In this document: in pieces, positions 20,406 through 31,733 of the stretch
Layout of the letters: the number at the start of each line of letters is the position of its first letter
Position numbering within the stretch: position 1 is the first letter of the stretch
NCBI GenBank assembly: GCA_023614405.1
Contig: CM042685.1
Location: 83,814,684-83,878,683 of the forward strand
Origin: Avena insularis
Lineage: Eukaryota > Streptophyta > Magnoliopsida > Poales > Poaceae
Length of the DNA stretch: 64,000 nt
Direction of reading: 5' to 3'
Notes under the pieces: model-generated
Database searches by the model: none
What the model was told of the DNA's origin: nothing
What the model saw: only the letters and a program-made list of their open reading frames with translations
Translations under genes and position numbers: made by a program

Positions 20406-23368
20406 TGTCACATCCCAAATTTTAGATTTGGTTCTGCATAACATTCATATCATTGCATCATGCTTTTCCATTCAAAACCGTCGATTGAAAAGAATCGGCG
20501 AAACGCTATTTTCAAAACCCATTTTCTATTCTTCTACGAGGCTCCTGCGGGAGGCATTAGAAGAACTAGTGTTGCCACCCTTGTAGCCTAGTGGTTTCGC
20601 TCAACCATTGACCCTAGATTGTTCCCCTCGAATTTACAAAACCGTAGGAGCGAGAATCGCCCGAATCGGAGCTCGTACGGAGAAGTTATCGCCGTTCTTT
20701 TGAAGGATAGGAAAACGGGCCGAAAATCGGGCCGATTTTCCGAGTTCGTGTCCAACTGCTCCGGGTGGATTAGGACCCCGCAGGGGCCCCAAAAAGCAGG
20801 GTCGCCGCTGCCTTGGACTCCGTGCCCACCCGCCCCGCCGCTGAGATCGCGCCAGCCTGGATCGCCTCGGATCGCCCGCCGCTTTCTCCACGCCGCCGCC
20901 CGCCAAGACCCGCCGCCGCCGCTTCGCCCCAGCCCCAGTACCACGACGCGCCGCTTCGCGCGCCGCTTCTTCCGCTGTCGCCACCACGCACGCCGCAGCT
21001 CACAAGGCCGCCGAGCCGCGCCGCCATACCGCTGCCGCTGTTTCGCCATCCGCGCCGCATTGCGCTCTGCCTGCTGCGCTGCGCTATTAGTTGCCGCTGC
21101 TGCTGCCGCTACGCCGCTGCACGCACGCACACGCGTGCCTGCCACAGACGCTGCTGCCTTACGCCGCCAGCGTGCGCGTGCGCCGCACGCCGCCGCGCCG
21201 TCCATTGACAACCTTGACCCGTGCGCTGATCGTTTCTACCGCAGCAGTAACCGCTGCCGCCGAACCGATCGCCGCACCGTCCGTAGTTCGTTTCGCTGTT
21301 TGTCTCCGGTAAGCCTGCAGCCACCGTTAGATCTCAGATCAGTGGTTCAGATCAGTCGTTGACCGGTCAGACTCAGGCGTTGACTAGTCAGACGCCCAGT
21401 CAGCGTCCAGTCAGCAGACGCGTTGACCAGTCAACAGACACAGTTGACTGGTTATTTTCGTTAATCGATTTAGTTGGCAGATTTCGGTAGAATCTTGTAA
21501 ATTGCGTAAAAATTAAACCGCTTGGCCAAAAATTGCAAATAAAATATGTGTAGATTCAGTGAGTCGTGTAGAATCTCGCTGTACCTTTGGTTCAGACTTT
21601 TGCAGAAAGGTTTGGTACAGTTTAATCAATCTAGTTAGTGGCCTTTTCGGAGTAATAAATTCATAGAAAAAGATCCGTAGCTCCAAAAATCGCGTATGAT
21701 ATGTCCCTGGATTCAGTGGAACGAGGAGAATCTCATTGTGAATTAAAAGGATAGGCTTACAGTAAAAACTTCCGCAGAAACTGTCTAGTGGCTTTCTGCA
21801 GTGTTTTAATTACTCGGGGAGTTTTATAATTCCTTTTTGAGTAATTACAGTTGGTACTGTTTCTAATCAGCGATGACTATGCGGTAGAATTTTCCCAAGA
21901 TTTTACAAATAGTATACTACCGGTAGTGAATTATTCGAGTTCTAGCTCTAGTTTTGGGTATTTCTTTTTGCGTAATAGTTTTCCTAGCGCTAAAACTATT
22001 TTCCATGCATGCAATCAGTAGTATTATTCAATAGGATTATGTGGTGCAGCTGTAACACCAATTTACTTGCCTTTCATACCTTCATGCATCATATTATGTG
22101 GTGACGAGTGCAACGCTTGCTCGTGTGTGGATTGTTCTTCCGACTGCTACAACCAAGGCAAGTAGATGCTACTTTTTTCATGATATCGTCCTACTATTTT
22201 CAATGCATTGTCGTGTATTTTGTAGTTGCATGTGTAGGATGATACTATCGCTATGCTATGTCCTATTATGTGGTAGGGCTTTTCTTATAGATGAACCACC
22301 GTTAGTAGATGTGCTTAGCCATGCTATGTTGAACGAGGGTTGGGTTACATCATTGAGACTTGTTTCTAAAAGTATTGGTTTGTAAAAACTAAAACAACTT
22401 AATCAATGAATCTCCTGGGTGTGATGGTATTGATAATTTTTGGTGGTTTCATTGCGTAAAGTCACCCAGGTATCGAGAGAAATTGATTGGCTTCTTTATT
22501 GTGTAGCTTACGTGTACAACCATGTGCCAATAATGGAATGGACGGTTGGTTGGACTTAGTAGGTTGTGGTGACCCGAACCCGCGTATCCAGAGATGTAGA
22601 ATTTTGGTAGGTTGGACCGGTGCGCGTCGGGATTGGGGAGCTACTTCCCGAACAGTCTCTTCTTGGACTTCTCCCTATCATCACCCAAAATGAGAGTGAT
22701 GGTACGAGCTGGGCTGGCCAAGTCACATGGGTAAAGTATACTAACCCCTGCAGGGTGTATAATCTAATCGATTAGCCGTGTCCCCGGTTATGAACATCTG
22801 AGTTGCTTGATATTGATTCCATGACATGTTTCTCGCTCATTCCAATTTCTTAATTGTTTTAATGTTGTTGGGTTAACTTAATTGGGATCTTTTCAAAGAA
22901 AATCAAAAACTGTTTATGAAAGTAGGACAAAAAGGTATTTGCAAATGCAAGCCAGACACAGCTCCACTTGCCAAATATGCATGTAGATGTTAGTTCTATT
23001 GTCTCCATTACTAGCTCTACTTGCCATACATTCCATGTATTGACCCTTCGGGGCTGCTACGTTTCATGTTGCAGGTTATTCTGATTCTGAGTAATCGATA
23101 TAGGCCACGGTACTCCACTCGGCACTTGTTCACTTGTGGGCAATTTGAAGAATGGAGGATTTGCTTTATTTATGTTGCTACCTGAATAATTTGAGCTAGC
23201 CTTGAGCTAAACTTTTATTGTAATAATGGTACTCTGGATCTTCGTTATTCATGATACACAGATAATTTTGCTATGTTATTCATCTTATTCTATTGTGGGC
23301 CAATGAACCGATTTAGGGATTGGCATGCCACATAGAAGCCACGGTCTTTTCAGAACCGCGGTGTTACA
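20406..23368 (+). repeat. 3' LTR of element B (2963 bp)
   Basis: It starts TGTCACATCCCAAATTTTAG and ends GCGGTGTTACA. A GC-rich block at 20770-21330 gives long but low-complexity open frames on both strands (for example 20619-21362, Arg/Ala/Pro-rich); I do not treat these as genes. The block ends in TCTCCG/GTAAGC, a canonical splice donor shape, at 21309. The rest is AT-rich with no gene. The 5' LTR is outside the window. Confidence 0.85.
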
Positions 23369-24316
23369 TATCCTCATTAAATAAAAAACACATAGACAAT
23401 AATTAATTAGTTTGAATGTCTCTTGGATATGCTCATCTCAGCTTTCCTACTATATTTGCTCCGGTTGACCTATAGTTTGGTAGACCCTTTGTAAATTTAC
23501 CTGTGTGTGTTTACTGCTCTAATTTAAACGTCTCTATTCTTTGATCTGGTTCACGGAGTGTATGGTATGTTTAGAAGTAGCAAATGGTGAAGTCTGTCAG
23601 CCTGCTCCGCTAATGTTTGGCTAGAGGATTTATTATATTTCTGTGTACTTGAATTGTACTTTAAGGATGTACTATTATTATCTGTGGCCTATCCCATTGT
23701 TCTTGGCTACATATTCAGAAATTTGCACAGTTACGATTGCAGGTTTGCCCAAATTCTAGTTTGTAAAAGATGTAATAGCTGACGTTAAAACACGATGTAT
23801 GTTAGAAATGCAACCATCTCTTGATTTTATTTTGTTACCTGATAGTAACCGTGTTGTCCAGGAACGCCGCGGCAAGGGAAACACGGGCGAGGGCGTCTTC
23901 CAGATTGTCGGTGCGAGGGAAACACGGGCGAGGGCGTCGTCCAACTTATCGGTGCGAGGCGACATAGGCAACATCAAGGAACGCCGCGGCGAGTGCATCT
24001 TCCAGGTTCTCAGCGTGCCGCGGTCGACGTCGATGGTGTTGTCCAGGTTACCGTCGCGACGCGACACCATTGCCAGCAAGGGCGTCGTCCAGGTTATTGG
24101 TGCGAGGCGAGGGTGTCATCTGAGTTAATTGCAAATAACCGCGACATTCATGCGAGAAGTTCAATATCCACCAATTTTCGACAAATTGGCAAAAGTCCAC
24201 ATACATTGCGTTCATGGGTTGCAATGTGCACTAACGCTGATGCTAACGACCTCTCTGACAGCAGGACCCATTGGCAGTCGGTGACATGGCACAACTGTGA
24301 TGGCTAGGGTGAGAAT
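23369..24316 (+). other. Unassigned island between elements B and C
   Basis: About 950 bases with no recognised TE or gene. The first 480 bases are AT-rich and look like non-repetitive intergenic or intron-like sequence. From 23860 the composition changes to CpG-rich with tandem repeats. From 24130 to about 24316 the text is again ordinary. A frame at 23799-24128 spans the repeat but has no family resemblance and is probably chance. Confidence 0.5.
23872..23953 (+). repeat. 41-bp CpG-rich tandem repeat, two clear units plus decayed copies
   Basis: Units 23872-23912 and 23913-23953 share GGGAAACACGGGCGAGGGCG followed by a GTC(T/G)TCCA core and TCGGT. Further partial copies with GTCCAGGTTA and GGTGCGAGG continue to about 24115. 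A minisatellite of this sort can arise by replication slippage. Its CpG content makes it a likely methylation target. Confidence 0.8.
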
Positions 24317-24789
24317 TGTCAGTGACATGGTTATACCCTACGGGTACATAACGTTAGCATATCTGGTCCAGCCCAAGGAAATGCCCATGATAAGATACGC
24401 GGTTTGTGGAGATTTCGGGTGGCCCAAGCGCATGACGCCTTCGGATTCTTGGAGAACAAGACTAGAGTAGATAGAATTTCAAATGGAAAAATCCTAATTT
24501 GTAACCGACTCGACCTACGCGCGAGACCTGCCTATCTATATAAAGGCTAGGAGGGCACGGCGAGGAAGGCAATACTCGCCTCATCGCACCGTAATCAAGA
24601 GCAGTTGCATCTATAGCACCTTCAAGAGAACCAGTTGGAGTAGGGTTTTTCCTCCGGGGCCTGAACCTGGATAAACCGATTAAATGTCCCGTGTGGTTGC
24701 TTGTTTGCTAACTGTTCGCGATCTCCGCATCCCCATCTTCTCCAAAACCCAAGTCCATAATAATGACATTGACGAGTCGAAACTCGCCA
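24317..24789 (+). repeat. 5' LTR of element C (about 473 bp)
   Basis: The right end is fixed by the primer-binding site that follows: ...AACTCGCCA, then AT, then TGGCGCC. The left end is chosen at TGTCAGTGACATGG, but TGAGAATTG a few bases upstream is possible. A TATA box, TATATAAAG, is at 24537-24545. Short LTRs of this size fit Retand-like elements in grasses. No second copy is present to test the boundary. Confidence 0.65.
24537..24545 (+). promoter_or_regulatory. TATA box of element C
   Basis: TATATAAAG lies 250 bases before the LTR end, followed by a GC-rich probable start region. It is a strong match to the plant TATA consensus and well placed for an R-region start. Confidence 0.7.
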
Positions 24790-24791
24790 AT

Positions 24792-24803
24792 TGGCGCCGG
24801 CCT
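24792..24803 (+). other. Primer-binding site of element C
   Basis: TGGCGCCGGCCT starts two bases after the LTR end. TGGCGCC is the widespread PBS core in grass Tat-type elements, complementary to a tRNA 3' end ending GGCGCCA. The exact tRNA was not determined. Confidence 0.75.
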
Positions 24804-24864
24804 ATGGGAACTGGGGCGCTGATTGTGACACGATTGGGTCCCCCATCCGGAATCTTCAATACAC

Positions 24865-27270
24865 ATGAGCATCGGAGAGAGCCACCTCTTCTTCGGCACC
24901 TTCGACTTCACCGCCCACTCGCTAGCCACCATGAAGTATTTCGAGCCCGTAGGCGACGGGCTCGAGATTTTGTTCGGGAGCTTCTGCTTTCAGGTGGGAC
25001 AGGCAGGCACCCTCCGCCTACCAGAGCGGGTGCCATCGCCATTTATCAGGCCCGCTTCGTGGGTCCCACCCATCGGCGTGCTACGCACGTCGACGCTGAC
25101 AGATGAGTCCTATGACAGCAGCAGCTGCAACTCAGATCTGTGCGGCCCTCCATCAGACGAAGGAACCTATGGTTCTGGATCCGAAAGCTGCGGCAGCAGC
25201 GACCCAATCCGCTTGCACTACCAATGCGCCGTGGTTATCTAGGGTGAATCGGAACTTCCACCAGGTTCGATCAACCCCAACCCACCACCCAATCCACCAC
25301 CCAACCCGCAGGCTGGAAACAGAAGAAACGGAGGAAACCCTACCCTCCAGCCCAACGAAGGCGACGCTGACGCCTACCAGAGGATCAACCTCAACGAGGA
25401 CGGATGGCGCCAGGCACGCGAAGCCGTGGCGGGCAACAAGATCTTACTGTGAATTCTTCACGGGATCTACTGATGGCATACCACCTCCTCTTCATCGGTG
25501 AGCATAACCGGCACGTAAAACTGCAGGAGGAACTCGACAAACATAAGCAAGCAACTTCGGAGTCTAGCGCGCGGCGAGCTGCGCTCTCCGCCGCTGGTAG
25601 CTCCAGTTCGCATGGCAACCACGACAACAAGCATCGCTCTCGCATAGAGCACATGGACACCGCCGCACGACGTGAGGTCACCAAAACCCTCAACACGTCC
25701 TTCATGGAGATGGACATCAACGACAACGTCATACCGAAGACACCGCATACTGCAATGATGGCAGCTACAATGTATCTCGCGTCCCATCCACCTCCGGTGG
25801 GTTACCCGAAGAGTGCCATGCACAAGTCCGCGCTAGCCGGACTCGGACTCGTCGGAGCTGCGCTCCACGAGGAAGCTCCCACGGAGCCGAAGAAAAAGGC
25901 TGCAGTCAGATTCAACCGCAACCCCACACCCTCATCCGACAAGGATGAGCACGATCTACCTCGATGTCGCAAGAGACCAAGATGTCGCAGCAGCGACTAC
26001 GACGCTCGAAACAACCTCGCCCAGCGCAAGGTCGACAAGCCTCATGCTAAACGCGCATGCTTAACCGAATCCGACGAGGATGACGATGGAGAGCTATACG
26101 AAGCTCGATGCTTCAGCAGATCTATTCGGCGCACACGGATGCCGAAAAATTTCAAGCTTCCTTCGGACACTCCGAAGTTCGATGGCACACAGGACCCGAA
26201 GGCCTGGCCGAGCGATCACCTATCATCCGTCAAGCTGCACGGCGGTAACAGGAACACCGCCCTGCAATGCCTTCAGCTACAACTGATAGGCGCAGCTCGG
26301 ATCTGGCTTAGCAGCCTGTCCTCCGGCTCCATCCGAAGCTGGGAAGAGCTGGCGTACAATTTCATCCGAAACTTCAAAGGCACAAGCAAGAGGCCAGCCT
26401 CAATCGAGGAACTGCGCGCCTGCACCCAACGTACCGGCGAATCCATTCGCTTGTAGATCCCGCGGTGGTCCAACATCAAGAACTCAGCCATGCATATCTC
26501 CGAGGAAAGGACAATCGAAGCCTTCAAGGATGGTGTCAAACACCCGGACTTCAAGGAAGAACTTGGGCGCGTCAATCCCAAGACGCTCGACCACATCATG
26601 GACATCGCCATCGGGTGGGCAGATGGCGAGGATTTCCTCCACCGAATGCATTCAGATGATGAGGACGAATACAACCGCAGGCACGAACGCCGCAGCAAGC
26701 GAAGATCGCGCGTCTACGATGACCGCGACGGATTCGATATGGTTGCGGCTAGCTACACCGATCGACGCAACGATGGCAACCGCAGCAGCGGAGGATACCG
26801 CGGAGGCAACTTTCGCGATGGAGGACGCCCAACGCAAACATGGCAGTGTCGCGGCCATGGCGACGAACCCTTAGCATACGACAAGTTGTCTGTTCCCTGC
26901 AACATCCACTTCTACATCGATAAGCAGGATGACAAAAAGAAGGCCAACCACATGCTAAAGGACTGCCGCGAGTTCCAGAAGCTCAGCGAGGGTCTCACCC
27001 AAATGCGGCGCCAGATCGTGAACCCTGGGTTTCGACCCGCACATGCACCAGGTGACATCGCCCACGGAGCTCCTCCACCACCACCCGTGGGACCGTCGAA
27101 TCCAGCAATTGCACCTGCACCAAACAATGGTACAGGAGGATACCCACCGCCAAAGGGAGCCCTGATGATCCAGAAGGGCCGCCCTACCAACAGGGTGCAA
27201 AAGAAGATCACCCGACAAGTCATCTTGGCCGTGACCGCTCCACCTGCTATCCCTGAGTACCTCAGTGGTT
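24865..27270 (+). pseudogene. Element C gag, interrupted by stops and a frameshift
   Basis: The likely start is ATG at 24865 (MSIGESHLFFGTFDFTAHS). That frame has a stop at 25240-25242 but stays recognisable to about 25445, with a Pro/Asn linker and INLNEDGWRQAREAVAGNK, then shifts. The next frame, from about 25450, holds a Glu/Lys-rich coiled stretch (LLFIGEHNRHVKLQEELDKH) and the capsid region (FKLPSDTPKFDGTQDPKAW; IEELRACTQRTGESIR). A TAG lies at 26454-26456. The same frame goes on through FKDGVKHPDFKEELGRV to an atypical Cys-His zinc-binding stretch (PCNIHF ... HMLKDC) near 26900-26970 and a Pro-rich linker. Gag packages the RNA. This copy is dead but well preserved. Confidence 0.82.
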
Positions 27271-27680
27271 CGGAGTCCTGCATCACATTCGATCGCTCGG
27301 ACCACCCTCGCCCAGGTCATGCTGCCCTGGTGCTCGAGGCGCAGATCGGAGGATTCGAGATGAGCCGTGTCTTTATGGATGGCGGCAGCGGCATCAACCT
27401 GATGTTCGCCAGCACCCTCGCAGCGATGCGGATCCCGCTGTGTAGCCTGGAACAATCCGACACGACGTTCCACGACATAGTCCCAGGGAAGGGCATTTAT
27501 CCCCTAGGAAAGATATGGCTTGACGTCATATTCGGCAAGCCCAAAAACTTCCGATGCGAGAGGCGTGGCGTTTGCAAGATTCCTGGCAGTACCGCACTAC
27601 GCGTACCTGCTGCTCAAAATGCCAGGGCCCAGGGGCGTCATCACAGTCCAAGGAAGCTTCACCCGATCGGACCACTGTGA
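27271..27680 (+). pseudogene. Element C protease
   Basis: The motif VFMDGGSGINLMFAST, near 27370-27415, is the Tat-lineage form of the aspartic protease active site, with Asp-Gly-Gly-Ser instead of Asp-Ser/Thr-Gly. The flanking LEAQIGGFEMSR and MRIPLCSL stretches fit. The frame is continuous with gag but shifts near 27520; correct text continues in another frame (GVAFARFLAVPHYAYLLLKMPGP). It would process the Gag-Pol precursor. Confidence 0.85.
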
Positions 27681-28730
27681 TAGAGATTTCAACAGAATCT
27701 CCCAGTCGTTCGGCATGCAGGAGAAGCTCACGAGGCTCCGAGAGGTGACAGACAATGGGGCACCCCCAGTCGCTAGGAAAAACACACCCGATATGTCGTT
27801 CGACTCTATGATCAACATGAAAAAGGTGCAGGTCCACCCAACGGATGCCTCCAAGATGGCGCTGATCGCCAATGACCTCAGCCCCGCATAGGAAAGCGCG
27901 CTCATCGAATTCCTCCATGAGTGCTAGGAAATCTTTGCCTGGTGTCCTGCGGACATGCCAGGAGTTCCCAGAGAATTTTCCAAGCATGCACTCAATGTGT
28001 TCCCCGACGCAAGGACGGTCAAGCAGTCGATCCTACGACTGTCCGAACCACGAGACGAAGCAGTTGGAATCGAAGTCAACAGACTGCTCGACGCTAACTT
28101 CATCCGATAAATCAAGGAGAGTGAGTCGCTGGCCAATATTGTGCTGGTCCCCAAAAAGGACACGGACATCCTGCGGATGTGCGTAGACTTCACGTCACTC
28201 AACAAGCACTGCCCCAAGGACCACTCCCTCTTCCTCGGATCGATCACATCATCGATTCGACTGCAGGATGTGAGAAACTCTCCTTCCTCGACGCCTACTC
28301 AGGCTACAATCAGATTCAGCTGTAGGTCGAAGATCAGGAGAAAACGACGTTTATCACGCCATTCGGAGTATTCTGCTACAACACCATGCCTTTCGGGCTG
28401 AAGAACGCAGGTGCCACGTACCAGAGGTGCATGCAGGTGTGTCTGAAAAACCAGATCGGTCGCAACATCCAAGTCTATGTCGACGACATAGTCATTAAGA
28501 CCAGGGAAGCCAAGAAACTGATCGACGATCTCCGCGAGACGTTCGATAATCTTGATCACTACAAGATCAAGTTGAACCCAAAAAAGTGCGCCTTCGATGT
28601 CCCATCTGGCCAACTACTCGGCTACTTTATCTCCCAACTGAGGGATAAAGATGAATCCAAAGAAATTCCGGGCCATACTGACCATAGAGAAGCCGAAGAA
28701 CCTCAAAGGTGTCCAGCAGCTAGCTAGGCG
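27681..28730 (+). pseudogene. Element C reverse transcriptase
   Basis: The linker to RT contains LIEFLHEC and FAWCPADMPGVPREFSKHAL with TAG codons at 27889-27891 and near 27925. RT blocks follow: VLVPKKDTDILRMCVDFTSL near 28140-28200, then after a frameshift FLDAYSGYNQIQ near 28290, FITPFGVFCYNTMPFGLKNA, and the catalytic YVDDIVIKT near 28475-28500. The order and YVDD (rather than FIDD) fit the Tat lineage. At least three frame breaks make it non-functional. Confidence 0.88.
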
Positions 28731-29240
28731 CATCACGACGCTGAGCAGATTCATCAGCCGCATGGGCGAGAAGGCCCTGCCCTTTTACCAGCTGCTACGC
28801 AAGATAGACAAATTCGAGTGGACACCCAAAGCAGACGACGCATTCGAAGAACTCAAGCGACTACTCTCCACCACGCCTGTCCTAGTCACACCAAGGAGAA
28901 AGAGCCTCTGCTGCTATACGTCGCAGCCACGCACCAGGTGGTAAGCATCGTACTCGTGGTCGAACGACCCGAAGATGGCAAGAGCCATGGGGTCCAACTC
29001 CCAATCTAGTACCTCAGCGAGGTACTGACACCAACAAAACAGAGGTACCCTCACTACCAGAAGCTTGCCTATGGCGTATTTATGACGGCTCGTCGGCTAA
29101 GCCACTACTTCCAGGAGCACCAGACAATGGTCGTCAACGAGGTGCCACTGTCCAATATCCTGAACAACCCCGAAGCCACGGGACGTGTAGCCCTGTGGGG
29201 CATCGAGCTATCCCCTCTAGACATAGTCTATGAGCGGCGC
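28640..29240 (+). pseudogene. Element C canonical RNase H region
   Basis: After the RT, AILTIEKPKNLKGVQQLARRI and FYQLLRKIDKFEWTPKADDA lead into a decayed RNase H-like stretch. It includes LLLYVAATHQVVSIVLVVERPE, YLSEVLTPTKQRYP and KLAYGVFMTARRLSHYFQEH. A TAG at 29007-29009 breaks it. In this lineage the first RNase H is often degenerate, with a second domain following. Confidence 0.78.
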
Positions 29241-29924
29241 AGGGCCATCAAATCTCAGGTCCTCCCTGACTTCCTAGTCCACTGGATGGAACTCCAGCTG
29301 CCGGACACTCCAGACATGACGCAATCATGGACAATGCACTTCGACGGATCCAAGCATGAGGCCGGAGCAGGAGAAGGTGTCATACTGACATCCCCCCGGG
29401 GAGACAAGATGAAATACGTCCTTTGGATGAAATTTCGCGCCTCCAACAACGATGCCGAATACGAGGCTCTCATCCATGGATTGCGAATGGACAAGATCTG
29501 CGGTGCAACGTGCCTAATCATCTACGGTGACTTGAACCTTGTCGTCCAGCAGACGATGAACGAGTGCGACGCGCACAACAACAACATGATCGCGTACTAC
29601 GCGCTCTACAACTCACTCGAAGGAGACTTTGATGGCTGCGAGCTTCAGCACATTGGACGGGAAAGCAACAAAGAAGCTGATAGACTCGCCAACATCGGCT
29701 CCACCTGTGCACGGGTGCCACCGGGTGTGTTCCTCGAGCAAATCTGCGTATCCTCTATCAAAAGGAAATTTCCCAAGGGATCACCCGAAGAAGCAGAGCA
29801 CTCGGGGGCTGCACCACCCGAAGGACATGAAGGGCCCAAAAAGCTCGACACAGAGGCCGAACTCGTCAGCCTAATGCAGGTCATGGCAATCGAGGAGACG
29901 TGGACACAGCCGTACCTTCGGTAC
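29241..29924 (+). pseudogene. Element C second, archaeal-type RNase H
   Basis: Catalytic residues are all present: Asp in MHFDGSKHEAGAGEG, Glu in DAEYEALIHGLRM, Asp in IYGDLNLVVQQ and Asp in SNKEADRLANIGS. Such an additional RNase H (aRNH) is a known trait of Tat-lineage elements. This frame is open from 29082 to the point where element D begins. The final residues TQPYLRY are followed by a TGA that belongs to the LTR of D. The integrase that should follow has been lost. Confidence 0.9.
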
Positions 29925-31487
29925 TGATACGTTGGAAACGTATCTATAATTTTTGATGCTCCATGCTTGTTTAGTATCTACTTTGCTTTACATGTCCACA
30001 CTTTGAGGTGCTTTTTACATGTTTTCTTGTACTAACCTACTAACAAGTTGCAACAGTGCCAGATGCCTGTTTTCTGCTGTTTTTGGTTTCAGAAAAGTTA
30101 GTAATGAAATATTCTCGGAATTGGACGGGACAAACGTCAAAGTCAATTACTTTCCATGGGGAACAAGAAGTCTAGAGGGGAGACGAGGAAGCGGGCCAGG
30201 GCCGCCAAACCTCCCCCAGGCGGGGGTGGGCCCCACCCCGCGCCTGGCTACAGTTTGGCACCCCTGGCCGGTGCCTCGGCCTCCCCCTTCGCCTATAAGA
30301 AGCCCCCGATGCAGAAACCCCAAACACCCGATCAAATCTCCACGAAACCGTCTGTAGCCGCCGCCACCATCGTCCCTAGATCGGGGGGATCCGAAGTTCT
30401 TCCTGGCATCTTGCCGGAGGGGAGATCATCTCGGAGGCCTTCTCTCCGGTATGATGCGTGAGTAGTTCCACCTTGGACTATGGGTCCATATAGTAGCTAG
30501 ATGGTTGTATCTCATCCTTTGTGATTTCATGTATAGATCTTGTGAGCTCCGTTCATGATGAAGATCTAATCTATTTGTAATCATGCATGTTGTGTTTGCG
30601 GGGATCTGATGGATATTGAGATTATTATGTTGGTTTGATTAATGGTTTTGTCTTTATGATTCTATCATGTCTGTGTTGTTTGTGATCTTGCATGCTCTCC
30701 ATTGTTAGTAGCTATCTTGGCCAAGTAGTTGCTAGTGACTCCAAGAGGGGGTATTTATGCTCGATAGTGGGTTCATGCCTCTAGTTTCTAAGGGAAGTGA
30801 CAGAAATCTCTTCGGTTGTAGATGTGCTGTTGCCACTAGGGAGAAAACAACGGTCTCTTGTTCATGGAACATGTGGACTGTTTACCTTACACACTTTGCT
30901 TAAAGCAGTTGTCTGTTGCTTGCAAGTTAATACTGGAGGGGGTTTCGGATGATAACCTGAAGGTGGACTTCTAGTCATAGATGCAGTTGGATGGCAGTCT
31001 ATGTATCTTGTTGTATTGCCCAATCTAATCTCATAGGATCTTTCTGACTAGTAATTGCATTGTTATGCCTTGCTCAGTTCCTATCATTGCCCTGCTGTAA
31101 TTTGTTTATCCTTCATGCCATGTTGTTTATCTAAGGAGAGCATCTCTAGTGAACTATGGACCCTGGTCCAATCTTTACTATTGATACATCTTCCACTGTT
31201 ACTTGTTTACTTGCTGCAAACCTCCATTACTTTCCATATCATACGTTTAATCCTTTGTTACAGCAAACCGGTGAGCTTGATAACCTCACCGATTCTTTGG
31301 GACAAAGTCTTGAGTTTCTGGTGTGCAGGTCTCCGCGTTGCTTGCAACACCTGTGTGATGTTTCCTTCCTCCTACTAGTTTGATAAGCTCGGTTTCTTAC
31401 TGAGGGAAAACTTGCTGCTGTGATGCTTCACACCTTGCTCTTGGGATTCCCAACGAAGTGCTCCTACATCAACTCATCGCTGCATCA
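29925..31487 (+). repeat. 5' LTR of element D (1563 bp)
   Basis: It starts TGATACGTTGGAAACG and ends at GCATCA, 8 bases before the PBS. A TATA-like CTATAAGAAG is near 30293-30302, with GC-rich sequence before and an R/U5-like segment after. The first 970 bases match 35525-36497 closely. No gene is supported; frames at 31055-31378 and similar are chance. Confidence 0.88.
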
Positions 31488-31495
31488 AGCTTTTC

Positions 31496-31513
31496 TGGCG
31501 CCGTTGCCGGGGA
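31496..31513 (+). other. Primer-binding site of element D
   Basis: TGGCGCCGTTGCCGGGGA is the conserved Athila-type PBS, usually assigned to tRNA-Asp. It sits 8 bases after the LTR end, as is common in grass elements of this type. Confidence 0.9.
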
Positions 31514-31733
31514 GGCTAAGGACGTCTTCACAAGGGGAGTACTTCACTTCCTTTCTCTTTACTTTGTTTTTTAGTTTGCTTTGTTTCTTTTGCTTGGTTT
31601 TGTTTGCCTCTTTACAAAAAACCCAAAAAAATTAGTCTAGTTTGGTTTGCTTGCTTTATTCAAAAACACAAAATATTAGTTCCTACTCTAGTTGCTAGTC
31701 TGTTATTGCCTTGCTTGGTCATGCTTTCTATGA

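Larger units (their letters stand above)
17513..23368 (+). mobile_element. Element B: Tekay-type chromovirus (Ty3/gypsy), 3' part
   Basis: The visible part holds pol from the start of reverse transcriptase, a polypurine tract and a complete 3' LTR. RT, RNase H and integrase followed by a chromodomain-like tail is the chromovirus order. Similarity to element G, including the C-terminal tail and the stop codon overlapping the polypurine tract, places it with the Tekay/Del-like grass elements. Its LTR, gag and protease lie left of element A, outside the window. TATCC at 23369 would be the 3' target duplication. Confidence 0.88.
24317..29924 (+). mobile_element. Element C: Tat/Retand-type gypsy element, 5' part
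   Basis: A short LTR, a TGGCGCC primer-binding site and gag-protease-RT-RNase H followed by a second, archaeal-type RNase H identify the Tat lineage (Retand/Ogre relatives). Integrase and the 3' LTR are missing because element D inserted just after the second RNase H, and the far side of D has been deleted. Stops and frameshifts are spread along the coding region. The left edge is placed at TGTCAGTGACATGG and could be a few bases off. Confidence 0.85.

Noticed and set aside
20619..21362. 247-codon open frame in the LTR of B
   Set aside because: It is Arg/Pro/Ala-rich, overlaps equally long frames on the opposite strand and coincides with a GC-rich block. Open frames are expected by composition. 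No family resemblance.
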